Assembly: GCF_024139115.2 (NCBI RefSeq)
Contig: NW_026943146.1
Coordinates: 372,001 to 436,000, forward strand
Source: Armigeres subalbatus
Taxonomy: Eukaryota; Arthropoda; Insecta; Diptera; Culicidae
Reading direction: 5' to 3'
Length of the DNA stretch: 64,000 bases
Below are positions 36,912 through 48,281 of this stretch, piece after piece; positions within the stretch are counted from its first letter, which is position 1; every line of letters begins with the position of its first letter. A program made the translations under genes and the position numbers. The notes beneath the pieces were generated by a model. That model did not search any database and was not told where the DNA came from. It saw only the letters and a list, made by a program, of their open reading frames with translations.

Positions 36912-37249
36912 CTACTGAGCTGAGATCTTCTGTGGTATTGTGCTGTACAGAATCCACACAAAATCTTTTTTTTGTGTCTTTATTAACCTTCTTCGGATAT
37001 TAGAAAAAAGTTACGAATAAGATGTTAGGGTCATATTGACCCAGAAATGTAAATGCTTATAAAACAGTCAAATTATAACCGAATCACAAAGTTTATATAC
37101 CGTTCGAAAGATAAACTCATCAATTTTGCGGCTATGTGGTTATATGCTAGTTTTGGAGACAATGGCCACCGGGAAACGACTTCCACGGGGACCTTGTCGG
37201 TCATATAAGGGGAGAATAAAAATCGCTCAATATATGCCTTTCGATCGCT

Positions 37250-37599
37250 AATTCTTCATAAATTCTCTTAAAACGGTAATGTATGGTCCATGAGAGGGCT
37301 TTTGACGAAAGTGGCCACTCTTGGTACATGCAAGGTGCCCCCGGGGAACCCGCAGGAGGGGACATTTTCGTTTTAACACCAAAATATGCCGTGCGGCGTC
37401 TCTATCGTCATAATTTTCCACAAAATAGATGATTATGTGCTTGAAATCGATAATTGACCACATTGGCCACTCTTGGAGCCTATGAGGTGCCCTCGGGGAA
37501 CCCGTAAAAAAGGACATTCCCGTTTTAGCTCTAAAATATGCCGTGCGGCTACTCTTTTGTCATGATTTTCCACAAAATAGATGATTATGCGCTTGAAAT
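37250..37599. repeat. 151-152-bp satellite, left arm
   Basis: About 2.3 units. A unit carries TGACCACATTGGCCACTC, GGTGCCCTCGGGGAACCCG, GACATTTCCGTTTTAACACC, AAAATATGCCGTGCGGC and CGTCATGATTTTCCAC. The array is interrupted by an insertion at 37600. Confidence 0.85.
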
Positions 37600-38074
37600 G
37601 ATTGTACGACAATTCCCCGAAAACCAATTCCCCGAATGCAATTTTCCCGAATGCAATTTCCCCGAATGTAACAATTCCCCGAATGCAATTTCCCCGAATG
37701 TAACAATTCCCCGAATGTAACATTTCCCCGAATGTAACAAATCCCCGAAAATAAAGTATTTTTTGCAAACGCATAATTGTCATCGACTGTAAACGCCCGA
37801 ACAGAGAAGCGTTCAAAGATTTGTTCCAGAGTGTCTCTTTGGAGATGCCGAACATGATCAAATTTTTCGATAGTTTTGTATGTCCTTGATCTTCCTTATT
37901 GTTAAATTATAAAGATATTAGATTAAAGTGTTTTCCTATTTATTTATTTTTTCTAAAATAGTCGAACAAAGGCTGAATTTCTTTGGTGGAGTAGAATCAC
38001 GAACGGAAATTTCTATTGAAAGCATCATGGTAAAAATTTGTGAAATCAAACTTCTGTCCTATGTAAGGTCTATC

Positions 38075-38460
38075 CCTTCTTAGGAAGTTACTGTAATCGT
38101 GGATATGAATCCTTAAAAAAATAATGCGTATGCCCGGAATAAGGCAATGGTGAATGTGATCCCTTCTTTAAAAATAATGCATCTACTCGGAATAACGCAA
38201 TGGATTAATTTGATATCTACTTTGGAAGTAGGTGTTTCCCCAGGATAATGAAGAAGTGAATGTTATTCCTTCTTTGAAAATTTGTATCTACCTGGTATAA
38301 GAAAACGGTAGATATGATCTATTCATTAGAGTTAGGCGTTAGTTCGAAATAAGCCAAAGTAGAATGAAATTACCTTTTCAGAAGTAGGAGATTGCCTGCA
38401 ATAAGGTAATGATAAACGTAATCTCTTCTTTTGGCGTAGACGAATTGGCCCCGGAATAGA
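38075..38460. repeat. Degenerate ~52-bp minisatellite inside the TIR element
   Basis: Six or so imperfect units with the pattern CGGAATAAGGCAATGGT, then AATGTGATCCCTTC, then TAATGCATCTA. The spacing is about 50-63 bp, read by eye. Confidence 0.6.
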
Positions 38461-38689
38461 TATAATATATGAGATCGCATCTAGCAATAAATATCAATTC
38501 TATATACCGAAAAAAAAATATCGAATTCATCGACGTGTTCATTTAAAGAAGGTAATATCTCCTACATTGTCCTTAAATTGCTTAGACGCGATCATTCAAG
38601 GAAGGCATTATCTCCTTCCTTCGCTTTACTCCAGGCAAACGTGTTCAATTGAAGAAGGGTCCATCTACCCTCTTTGTGTTATATCGGGC

Positions 38690-39115
38690 AATCCTCCTTC
38701 CTTATTTTTCCATTCTCTCTTCCTACATCTCCCGTCGTATTTCACCCTTTCTCGCTCCTCACATCACACGTCTCGCATCATATTTTCCACTTCTCCCTTC
38801 TTACTCCACCCTTCTCACTACTATGTACTTCCTTCTCAGTTCTCATTTTCCACTACTTACTTCTCATGTCTCACTTCTTACTTCCCACTACTCACTACTC
38901 ACTTCTAAATTCTCACTTCTCACTTCTAACTTCTCACTTTTCACTTCTCGTTTATCACTTCTCACTTCTCATTTCTCATTTCTCATTACTTATTTCTCAT
39001 TTCTCACTTCTCATTACGCTCTTCTCACTTCTCACGTCTCAATTTTCACTTCTCACTAATCATTTCTCACTTGGCCTAATGACGGTTCGGCATAAGGGTC
39101 TTCGGCCCAATGACC
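38690..39115. repeat. Heptamer minisatellite (TCTCACTTC strand) with a TTCGGCC tail
   Basis: About 380 bp of TCTCACTTCTCACT-type units, the opposite strand of the GTGAGAA arrays. It ends in a degenerate TTCGGCCCAATGACC stretch at 39075-39110. The three-frame open reading across it is an artefact. Confidence 0.8.
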
Positions 39116-39367
39116 CAGCATCTTATTTTTGTTGCAGCTCAAAATTATGTCAAAAGCCAATTATGTGACTAGGTATATGTTAAACGACGCAGATTTCTTT
39201 TTTAGTTTTAGTTTTATCTGCACTGTGGAAACAATTCGGGGAAATGTTGCATTCGGGGAATTGTTACATTCGGGGAAATGTTACGTTCGGGGAATTGTTA
39301 TTCGGGGAAATTTCATTCGGGGAAATTGCATTCGGGGAAATGGTTTTCGGGGAATTGTCGTACAATC

Positions 39368-40960
39368 CTTGAAATCGATAATTGACCACATTGGCCACTC
39401 TTGGAGCCTATGAGGGGGCCCCGGGGAACCCGTAAAAGAGGACATTTCCGTTTTATCACCAAAATATGCCGTGCGGCGGCTCTTTCGTCATGATTTTCTA
39501 CCAAACAGATGGTTATGCGCTTGAAATCGATAAGTGACCACATTGACCACTGCTGGTACATGCAAGGTGCCCCGGGGAACCCGCAGGAGGGGACATTTCC
39601 GTTTTAGCACCAAAATATGTCGTGCGACAGCTCTTTCGTCATGATTTTCCATAAAATAGATGATTATGCACTCGAAGTCGATGATTGACCACATTGGCCA
39701 CTCTTGGAACCTATGAGGTGCCCTTGGGGAGCCCGTAGAAAGGAATATTTCCGTTTTAACTCCAAAATATGCCATGCGGCAGCTCATTCGTCATGATTTT
39801 CCACAAAATAGATGATCATGCGCTCGAAATCGATAACTGGTCATATTGGCCACTCTTGGAGCGTATGAGGTGCCCTCGGGGAACCCGTAAAAGGGAACAT
39901 TTCCGTTTTAACACCAAAATATGCCGTGCGGTGACTCTTTCGGTGTGTTTTCTTATCAAAGAAATGGTTATTCAGCTCGAAATCGATAAGTGACCACATT
40001 GGCCACTCTTGGAGCCTATGAGGTGCCCTCGGGGAACCCGTAAAAGGGGACATTTCCGTTTTAACACCAAAATATGCGGTGCGGCGGCTCTTTTGTCATG
40101 ATTTTCCACCAAACAGATGGTTATGTGCTTGAAATCGATTAATGACCACATTGGCCACTCTTGGAGCCTATTAGGTGGCCTCGGGGAAACCGTAAAAGGG
40201 GACATTTCCGTTTAACTCCAAAATATGTGGTGCGGCAGCTCTTTCATCATGATTCATTCCATGATTCATTCCATTCCATCATTCCACAAAATAGATCATT
40301 AGGCGCTTCAAATCGATGAGTGACCACATTGGCCACTCTTGGAACCTATCAGGGGCCCCCAGGGAACCCGTAGAATGGGACATTTCCGTTTCAACACCGA
40401 AATATGCCGTGCGGCGACTCTTTTGTCATGATTTTCCACCAAGCAGATGGTTATGCGCTTGAAATCGATAAATGATCACATTGGCCACTCCTTGTACATG
40501 CAAGGTGCCCCGGGGAACCCGTAGGAGAGGACATTTCCGCTCTGGCACCAAAATATGCGGTGCAGCGGCTCTTTCGTCATGATTTTCCACAAAATAGATG
40601 ATTATGCGCTTGAAATCGATAAGTGACCACATTGGCCACTCTTGGAGCCTATGAGGTGCCCTCGGGGAACCCGTAGATGGTGACATTTCCGTTTTTATAC
40701 CGAAATGAATAAGTGACCACATTTTCCATTTTGGAACCTATGACGTACCGCCGTGGAGCTCATAGAATAGGACATTTCCGTGCTTACTCTCACTCACTTA
40801 AAATCGATTAGCGACCACATTGGCCATCTTTGAAACCTATGAGGTGCTTCCGGGGAACCTGTACAAGGAGATATTTTTATTTTAAAACCAAGACATGCCG
40901 TGTAACGGCTCCTTCACTATCATTTTCCATCAAATACATAGTTGGTTATGCTCTTGAAAT
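39368..40960. repeat. 151-152-bp satellite, main array
   Basis: About 10 units of the same satellite. GACCACATTGGCC recurs at 39384, 39536 and 39687 and at similar spacing beyond. Later units are shortened (around 40700-40760) and more diverged. The minus strand is largely free of stops in all three frames. Confidence 0.85.
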
Positions 40961-41019
40961 CTAATATCAACCCGGGGAACCCCAGGCCCGGTTTCGGTAA
41001 TTGTGGAGTGCCGCGAGGA

Positions 41020-41400
41020 ATCTATTGAAAGTGTCTGTGCACGCAAAATCTCACTCACTTTTCAGGAACTTTTCCTCAACCGATTTTCTCGCATTTAATA
41101 GCATTCGACGCAAAATCCTGTGCCATGGTTTCCTATTGAAAATTGACCAGATCGGACTATGGACTCCGAGGTTATGGCCAAAATACTAATTTCAGCACCT
41201 GCATGGGAAAATCACTTTTCTGGCACTTATGCACATCCGATTGGCTTGCAAAAAGTTGCGTTCAGCAGAAAATTTTACAATGCAAATAAACAAATATGAA
41301 AAATAAGAGCTATCCACCTATTAGTGTTATATTAGACTTTTCTTATATATTTCTCACCCCTTTTGAACGAACGATAAAGGCACCATCATCGCTTGGTAGA
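41020..41400 (-). mobile_element. Family A MITE-like repeat at the centre of the foldback
   Basis: On the minus strand it starts TTAATCTACCAAGCGATGAT then GGTGCCTTTATCGT and includes the CATAGTCCGATCTGGTCAAT block. It ends near 41020 with GTGCACAGACAC. The distal half after the microsatellite is missing. Confidence 0.65.
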
Positions 41401-41469
41401 TTAATCTTGTTTTTTTTTCTATAAATAGGTCGTTCATTCTAAACTTTATATCTACAACCTACAAGGTTT

Positions 41470-42280
41470 GATATAACCATGAAAATGTCCTCTCCTACGG
41501 GTTCGCAGGGCACCTCATAGGTTCCAAGAGCAGACAATGTCACTAATCGACTCCAAGCGCGTGACCATCTGTTTGGTAGAAAATAACAAAGAAAGAGCCG
41601 CCGCACGGCATATTTTGGTGTTAAAATGGAAATGTACTCTTCTACGGGTTCCCGGGGGGCACCTCATAGGTTCTAAGGGTGGACAATATGTCAATAATCG
41701 ATTTCGAGGGCACCTATTTGGAGGAAAATCACGACGAAAGAGCGCATGACGTTTGGTGGGAAAACAGACCGAAAGAGCCGCCACACGGCTTATATTGGTG
41801 TAAAGATGGAAATGTCCCCTTCTATAATGATCTATTTTGTGGAAAATCATGACGAAAGAGCTGTCGCACGACATATTTTAATGTTGAAATGAAAATGTCC
41901 CCTTTTACGGGCTCCCCAGGGGCACCTCATAGGCTCCAAGAGTGGCCAATGTGGTCAATTATCGATTTCAGCGCATAATAATCAATTTTGTGGAAAATTA
42001 TGACGATAGAGCCGCCGCACGGCATATTTTGGTGTTAAAACGGAAATGTCCCCTCCTGCGGGTTCCTCGGGAGCACCTTGTATGTACCAGGAGCGGCCAC
42101 TTTCGTCGAAAGCCCTTTCATGGACCATACATTACCGTTTTAAGAGAATTTATGAAGAATTAGCGATCGAAAGGCATATATGGAGCGATTTTTATGCTAC
42201 CCTTATATGACCGCCAAGGTCCCCGAGGAAGTCGTTTCCCGATGGCCGTTGTCTCCAAAACCAGCATATCACCACATAGC
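41470..42280. repeat. 151-152-bp satellite, inverted right arm
   Basis: About four diverged units in the opposite orientation (GGTTCCCGGGGGGCACCTCA, GAGTGGCCAATGTGGTCAAT). The unique arm that pairs with 37131-37380 follows. Confidence 0.75.
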
Positions 42281-42292
42281 ATCAACTTCCCT

Positions 42293-42450
42293 GGGTTCTT
42301 TCACAAATAACTTAACGCTAAATTTGATGATTTTGGATCCCACCCTCCGCCACGTACAGTTTTTATATGGAAGGTTTGCATGGATCGTAACACTTGGCTT
42401 GACCCCCTCCCTCTCCTTACAGCGTTACGTAATTTGTGAAAGGCCCCCCT
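42293..42450. mobile_element. Short MITE (TTTCACAAAT..ACGTAACGC type)
   Basis: The ends GGGTTCTTTCACAAATAACT and the inverse of GCGTTACGTAATTTGTGAAA form an inverted repeat. It is about 158 bp and noncoding. It resembles the MITE at 48070-48231 in carrying CACAAATTACGTAAC. Confidence 0.55.
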
Positions 42451-42451
42451 A

Positions 42452-42608
42452 GGCACAAAGGTATCATCGTGTTAGCTTCATGATACACGAATGTGAAAAT
42501 GGTAACCTAGCTCAGAAACCTCGCAGTTAATAACTGTGAAAGAGCTTAACGAATACTAAGCTGCGAGGCGGCAATGTCCCAGTGGGCTAATATATTAGAA
42601 GAAGAAAA
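42452..42608 (+). mobile_element. Feilai-like SINE, 5'-truncated
   Basis: Only the body and tail remain (GTATCATCGTGTTAGCTTCA, CTAAGCTGCGAGGCGGCAAT, AGAAGAAGAAAA). The tRNA-like head is missing. Confidence 0.8.
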
Positions 42609-44451
42609 ATGATTGTTGAGATGTTTATTTTCATAAAGACAAATCTAGCGCTTTATAGATTAATATAATGGATGTGATAAACCGAAAAAAAACATTCAAG
42701 TTAAATTTTCAATCAATTAAGATTTATTTGTGAAATATCATCTATTCTTCCATTTTATGGATGTCAGTATTTGTAGGTAAAACAATTACACAGCATTCAT
42801 TGCTGACAACACTAAAACCATACATCAAGAAGCATCCATAATTCAGGAATTCATAATTTCCAATATGCCTCACTTCGGACACCGATAGTGGATTAATGAA
42901 TACATAAATAAATAAATTACACTCAATCCTCTATTTACAACATCAGCGTGAAATAACAATTAGTCTACACAGAAAAATGGCACCGAAATAAACACTAGTC
43001 CGTAAACATTGCTATCACTTGTTGTATTTTTTTTTACTTTCGCATGTCCCGTTCCAATTAATATTAATATTCAAATTTGCAGTGCCATCCAATTTATATG
43101 CATGGAAAATTATGAAAAATATAACTCTATAGATATGCATCGTGCTACTGTAAATGTTTTTGGTTTGGGTGGGATGAGTATTCAGTGATTTCCATTTGAT
43201 AGCAAATGTGCGGCAATACAGAATGGGAGAAAACCTATTCCTATACAGATATAGCCCACCAACAAAACCGATTCACATTTACAACGTTGTCATTGTCTTT
43301 ATCATCCGTTTTGTGTGCCGTTAATAATCTGATTGCCATTATCCGTACCTACGAATTTAACATCGTCGCGGTAATTGATTTCTCCGCCCAGCGATCATCA
43401 TCGTCGTTTGGCACAGAGAAAGCGCGACCCAACAAGCAAATAAACGAGTAACGTGCTGGGAGCGAATTAAATTTTATTTCAGTTGTTTTATGTCTTTTTT
43501 CCATTTTATCGGCACTATGGGTTAGAACATGTAAATTGGCTAATAAAGGGCCACAGTTCTGCATTTCCAAGCAGCTGATAATGATTTTACTGTGAAATTT
43601 GGCAAATGTTATCATTGACCTTATTGGCTCGTTCAGATGGATAATTTTGACCATCTCTGTTCATTCCCAATGTTCACTTTGGCGCAGGAAATAAAGCAGA
43701 CTGTATTATAATGTTGCAAATCGTACAAAGTAGCGATATACATCACAAGGCTAATAACAATTATAAAACAATAAAGGCTTTCGATGGTTCGGTTTGTGGT
43801 CTGTGCGTCTCGGTGCGGTTATCGGCGTCAACCGACTAAGGAATTGTCGTGCCGCAGAATGGAAAATCAATTTCTTTTACAATGTTGAAATTAGAAAAGT
43901 CCACTGGCTTATAAAAGCTCTCGATCGTCGAACGTTGTTCCCAAGCGAAATACAGATACCATCAAGGATACCATCATTTTATTTTCGGCATACTGTTTTG
44001 AGCTACAACCTGTCAAACTCCATTTTACTTATGTTCTTGGAAAAATACGAAAAATGCACGTTGTGGATAGTTGATTTTTGGTTGTGTTGAATATTTAGTA
44101 AACACGTTAAACAATCAACAAAAACATGAAAACGTGTTGCCTAATTTTATTTTATTAGAATTGCCATTTCCTCGTTCCAAGCCATAGTGCACGAATCGGA
44201 ATTGCTTATTAATCCTAACTTCCTTGGTGTCTCCGCAGTAAACTTAAAACAGTCAACGTGTATAATGGATGTCTTCATTAAAATTTGATTGATCCAGCCT
44301 ACGTGGAACGTCTACGATTATCATCTAAGTATAAGTCGGTTTGTTTCATTGATATATGTATGTCTCCCCAGGGTAGCATTCAGGGAAATAGAAACCACTC
44401 CAGATCCAGAGATCCGTGCCAAGGATTGCAAACACCGCCTACCGGCGTGAG
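42609..44451. other. No gene recognised; probable 3' flank of the hig-like gene
   Basis: A/T-rich sequence with short frames of no recognised domain. The part next to 44452 should include the 3' UTR of the minus-strand hig-like gene. Confidence 0.35.
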
Positions 44452-44693
44452 TTAATTTTCCCGCTTGAAGATGCCTTTGGCATCGCTTCGCACGTTCACC
44501 GCATCCGGATTGACACAGGTGGGAATGGCGTTGGACCATTTGCCATTTTTCAAACACTTGAGCATCTTGGCACCCCGCAGTTCCAGGCCGTTATCACACG
44601 TGAATGTAATGCTCTCGCCTATTGAGTAGTAGAACTTGACGGAAGACATTCGGCCGCTGATTGCCGTGCCAGGGTACGAGCACGCCTGCACAC
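44452..44693 (-). CDS. hig: hikaru genki-like protein, last exon (CCP domain and C-terminus)
   Basis: Hikaru genki is a secreted protein of the insect synaptic cleft with one Ig domain and several CCP (sushi) domains. The exon opens after a CTCGTTACAG acceptor and completes a split Cys codon from the exon at 55049. It encodes a CCP with four cysteines (CSYPGTAI, FTCDNGLELRG, LKCLKNGKWS and PTC). A short tail ends in a TAA at 44452-44454. It lies 10.4 kb from the previous exon, but the phase agrees, so I accept it as the same gene. Confidence 0.8.
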
Positions 44694-46950
44694 CTGTAAC
44701 GAGATAAAAAGTAATGTTGTGAGTCAGCTATTAAACCGGAGAAATATGTACATAGGTTGGTTGTGATTGCGCTTTGACTATCTTCCCGTGCGAAACCTTC
44801 AACGACGGAGATAGTTAATCAAATCGTTTTATGATGTAGGTACTGCTTCTCTTTGTATTGCCAGTAGAAAGGAATATACAGTAGTACGAGTTTTTGTCGC
44901 ATTGTTAAATTGTTATTTATCCTTTTTTCCTTTACCATTTTCCGTTTTCCTTTTTATGTATTTTTCTTTTTTTGCCTATTGGATTCTTGAACGCTTTCCC
45001 GCCGACGACTTTTTTCAAAGATTTCAAAAGGAAGGAATCACTTTTTAGAACAAAAGTAATTTGGCTTCGCTAAAATTAGTGGAAATGAAAAAAAAAGTTT
45101 GTGAATATAAAACAATAGTTCCTTGATCGTTTTCAATAGTTTAACTATTTGCTGGCAGCTTCTGATTTTTTAGAATTAAAAGGTAAGTTGCACATTAGTA
45201 ATTATATTACCAAAATGTCCAAGTAAAAAGAGGAATAATAATATAGAAAATTAGTCATGACTTAAAATAAATTTAAAAATTTAGTAGAACAACGACTTTT
45301 GAGAGAAACAATGTTTTTAAGCACTTTCAAGCTTGAAAATTACTTTAAAATGGTCAAACCATTAACGAAACGAGTCGCATTGCTCATAAGACTTTTAGAG
45401 CACACCAAAAGATATCATTTAGATGATGTTGCGATGCTTTCCGGCGTTTGTATGTCTTGTTAGATTTTTTTGAAACTTGACAATAGCCCGAAAACACTAA
45501 ATGGACTTGAGCCACTTCGAAATTTCATCCAAATTTGCTGAAAATTTGAATGAAGGCTTATTTGTGATTCTTGGCTGACCAGTAAATATTTGATACTTTT
45601 TGAAAACATGAAGAGGTCTAATGCGCATGAGCCACCGAACACTAGATAGACAAATTATCTCTTTCGCAACGCTTAAAACACGCACTGTGGTCGCTTGCTT
45701 GATGGCTACTCAGAAGAGATTCAACAGCAATTGCAAAAACAGTGCATATTGTGCACCGTTTACAATATAAAATAATTTGATAGCGTCGGCAAATGAGAGT
45801 TTAAAGTACTGGAGTAGCAAGTTTTATGTCGTTCAGGTGGACTGTAAAAGTTAAGGCTCAAGACTCCGTAACTCTGTTTTGAAAATTAATGTCGTTATTG
45901 CTTGTTAGTATTGGTGAGGTAACTTGTACGAAAAAGTGACAAAAATTTGAGGTGGGTGGAAATGGGGTGGTAAAAGCTTGTCAGCTGCTACATAATGTTG
46001 CCAGATGCAACAAAATGTTCATTTTTGAGCATTTATGAAATATTTATTAAATTGATACTTATTTTAAATTTCTTCGTACACTACTGGGCTTTCAACATAT
46101 GTACAGTGTTGGGGAAAGTACAGTAAAACACTTTGATTCTCCGAATATTTACATTTTATCCGGTAAAATTTCGTGCACTGAGCAGTCGAGCGCACTGAGA
46201 CAGTTTCCCAAATAAATGTAAGACGAAATTAAGTCTTTTTTATTCTTCATCCGCAGACTGTTTGTTTGCTGCTGCGTGAGTCTCGTGCCATCCACCCACA
46301 CTTTCTTGTGCGCAGTGCAAATAGAACAGAATCGAGTTGAATTAGGCTGTGGCACTAAGCCTTGAAAGAGTGCTAGCCACAGATACTGATTTATTGGTTC
46401 TAATCTGTAAAATGAGTAAGGAATAACGAAATGTATATTTGCCACCAAAACCGGCTATACGTTGAGAAAATATTCTACGAAAACATTGATTGTTGGGGGA
46501 GAAAATAGTAAAAGTATGTGCTGTCGTCTGCTTGGTCGTGGCTGCTGCTGCGGCTGCCGTAGTTTTGTTTTTTTGACTGCATGGTAGGATGAATGGTACG
46601 GTAAAATTAAATGTCAACCATTCTCCACCCTGCCAACAGAAGCTTGCATAATTTTTTTTTTTTTTCTGGTTGATTTGATTAATTTGACAAACCGCAGTAA
46701 TTATTTGATCAAATAAATCTGGCAACGATGAAATGATGATTCTTTTCTTGTATATGCATAAAGTTGTTTGCGTGTCGACTAGCATATTCGATGTATTGTT
46801 TTGATATTTCTAAGTTGCTTTGCCGAGATTTTGAGCGCACTATTTCACCTAATGCGGTAGTGAATTTGGGTGTTCCGAATTTTGCAACATTCACAATAGG
46901 GGAAGAGGCCCCAAAACGCCCCCAAAACTGTTTTCAGGTCATGATATTAA

Positions 46951-47180
46951 GGGTCTGTCTCATTTGGAGAATTAATCTCAAGTTAAACTTAAAAGTGACA
47001 TTTCAATAATTATCAAATAACCCTGCTCGCAGAGCAAGATTACTTTTGACAGATATCGAATCATTTTGCATCGATGTCTTATTGGAATTGTTGGGCAGCA
47101 CCAGCCATTCTTATTACCGGGTTATTTGCTAATTTTCGAACTGTCACTTTTAAGTTTAATTCTCCAAATGAGACAGAACC
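46951..47180. mobile_element. MITE with GGGTCTGTCTCATTTGGAG termini
   Basis: The element is 230 bp. The termini GGGTCTGTCTCATTTGGAGA and the inverse of GGTTCTGTCTCATTTGGAGA match over about 25 bp, with a second inverted block TTAAACTTAAAAGTGACA. TAA flanks it on both sides (46948-46950 and 47181-47183), a 3-bp target duplication. Confidence 0.8.
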
Positions 47181-47371
47181 TAAATGCTAGCTTTCTACTA
47201 CCTCTTTTACAATAATATATTTTACAAAATAAAACTTTTGATTAAGTTCAAAATCCGTCCAAGCGACAAAATTGCCAGCGTTGGAAAGATTGGAGATAAT
47301 AATAAGCTTAACAAAAAAACATTTCACGTATCCTCACGCTATTATTACTTCTATTTTAATGTAGTGACGTT

Positions 47372-47516
47372 GGGGCCTTCCTCAGCCGTGTGGTAAGATG
47401 CGCGGCTACAAAGTAAGACCTTGCTGGTTTCTGGGTTCGAATTTCGGTCTTGTTTAGAAAAATTTCGAGTTGGAAATTTTCTCAACTTCCTTGGGGATAA
47501 ACGTATCATTGTATCA
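47372..47516 (+). mobile_element. Feilai-like SINE, 3'-truncated head
   Basis: It keeps the tRNA-like head with box A (GTGTGGTAAGATGCGCGGCT) and box B (GGGTTCGAATTTC) and stops after GTATCATTG. The body and the GAA tail are missing. Confidence 0.75.
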
Positions 47517-48069
47517 ACGTGAATAAAATAAAAACTTCAACCAAAAAAAATGAAATTTTCCATATAAAATTGGGAAATTGCTAATAAAGAAATCAGGGTA
47601 AAAACAATATATAGGGGAGAGTGTTCCCAAACCGACCCCCGGCCTATCTCATAGATGGCGCTTTCGGTGAATATGCCTGTATTGTCAGTAGAACACTGCC
47701 GCAGCACTACTAATTTGGACGTAGGCTGCCATCTTCCAAGGTTGCGTTTTTCGGAGTTTTTGAGCCATATTGTGTTTTGACGACGCCATATTGTGTTTGA
47801 ATTGATTTTTTGGCTGCAGGAGATATCGGTAAAATATTTTCAGTGTTATTGCTATTGGTCTTAGCTATGTTGCACGTACTTAGATTAGGTCGTATGGAGT
47901 GGTATTCTTGAACGGCGCGTTCAGAGAAAAAAGTCGGGGTGGTTCGAAACCGACCGGCAAGTAGTGGTACGAAACCGACCCTCCATTTTATTGCACTCTA
48001 CTTTTTACTGCATGATTTTAAAGGGGGAAAGAGAATGGACGAAATTCTAAATGATTTAATGATATATTA

Positions 48070-48231
48070 GGGAACACCCACAAATTACGTAACCTTTAGA
48101 GGGGGGAGGGGTTCCTTGATGTGTGACATCCCATACAAATTTTCAGATGTTTCATACAAAAAGTGTGACATAGGAGGAATGGGGTGTTGAAAATGACCGA
48201 TTTTTGCGTTACGTAGTTTATGGATCTTCCC
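48070..48231. mobile_element. Short MITE (GGGAACACCCACAAATTACG termini)
   Basis: The inverted ends GGGAACACCCACAAATTACG and GGGAAGATCCATAAACTACG are flanked by TTA on both sides (48067-48069, 48232-48234). It is 162 bp and noncoding. Confidence 0.7.
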
Positions 48232-48281
48232 TTATTTGCCGAGTTGGGACAAAACGAAGAAAGAGAATTTTTATTTAGCTA

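Larger units (their letters stand above)
37600..39367. mobile_element. TIR element with tandem-repeat termini and minisatellite cargo
   Basis: Both ends read inward GATTGTACGACAATTCCCCG and continue into tandem copies of CCCCGAATGCAATTT / CCCCGAATGTAACAATT (37608-37750 and, inverted, 39230-39360). CTTGAAAT is present exactly once on each side (37592-37599 and 39368-39375), and removing the element plus one CTTGAAAT restores a continuous satellite unit. The 8-bp duplication suggests a hAT-like or foldback mechanism. The interior has no transposase frame but contains two minisatellites. Confidence 0.85.
37131..42280. mobile_element. Foldback-like structure with satellite arms
   Basis: The sequence from 37131 (GCTATGTGGTTATATGCTAG...) through the first satellite units is repeated inverted at 42280 backwards (TAGCATATAACC equivalents, then the ACCTTG and TTCATAAATTC blocks). 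The outer 250 bp of each arm is unique to the pair; inside lie 151-152-bp satellite units in opposite orientation. The middle (40960-41460) holds an inverted family A repeat. No clear target duplication was found. A foldback transposon or a palindromic satellite are both possible. Confidence 0.6.
44694..48069. other. hig intron, 3' part
   Basis: Intronic sequence with a MITE (46951-47180) and a SINE piece (47372-47516). At 47610-48010 an ACCGACCC-rich repeat (GTTCCCAAACCGACCCCC, then CGAAACCGACCCTCC) looks like part of another non-autonomous element. No gene was seen. Confidence 0.45.

Noticed and set aside
38567..39168. Ser-Leu-His-Phe-rich frames, also at 61408-61898
   Set aside because: Translation of the heptamer minisatellite; no gene-like features.
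37248..40722. Many 60-140-codon minus-strand frames with repeated SPRAPH and RKCPLLRVPRG blocks
   Set aside because: These are satellite units read in shifting frames. I do not call them genes; the openness is noted as a finding.
37250..40960. CRISPR-like array from the regular spacing
   Set aside because: The units are whole 151-152-bp tandem repeats without unique spacers, in a eukaryotic genome.
46342..46785. 147-codon minus-strand frame in the hig intron
   Set aside because: Low complexity (poly-Lys, poly-Ala-Thr) with no domain and no splice support.
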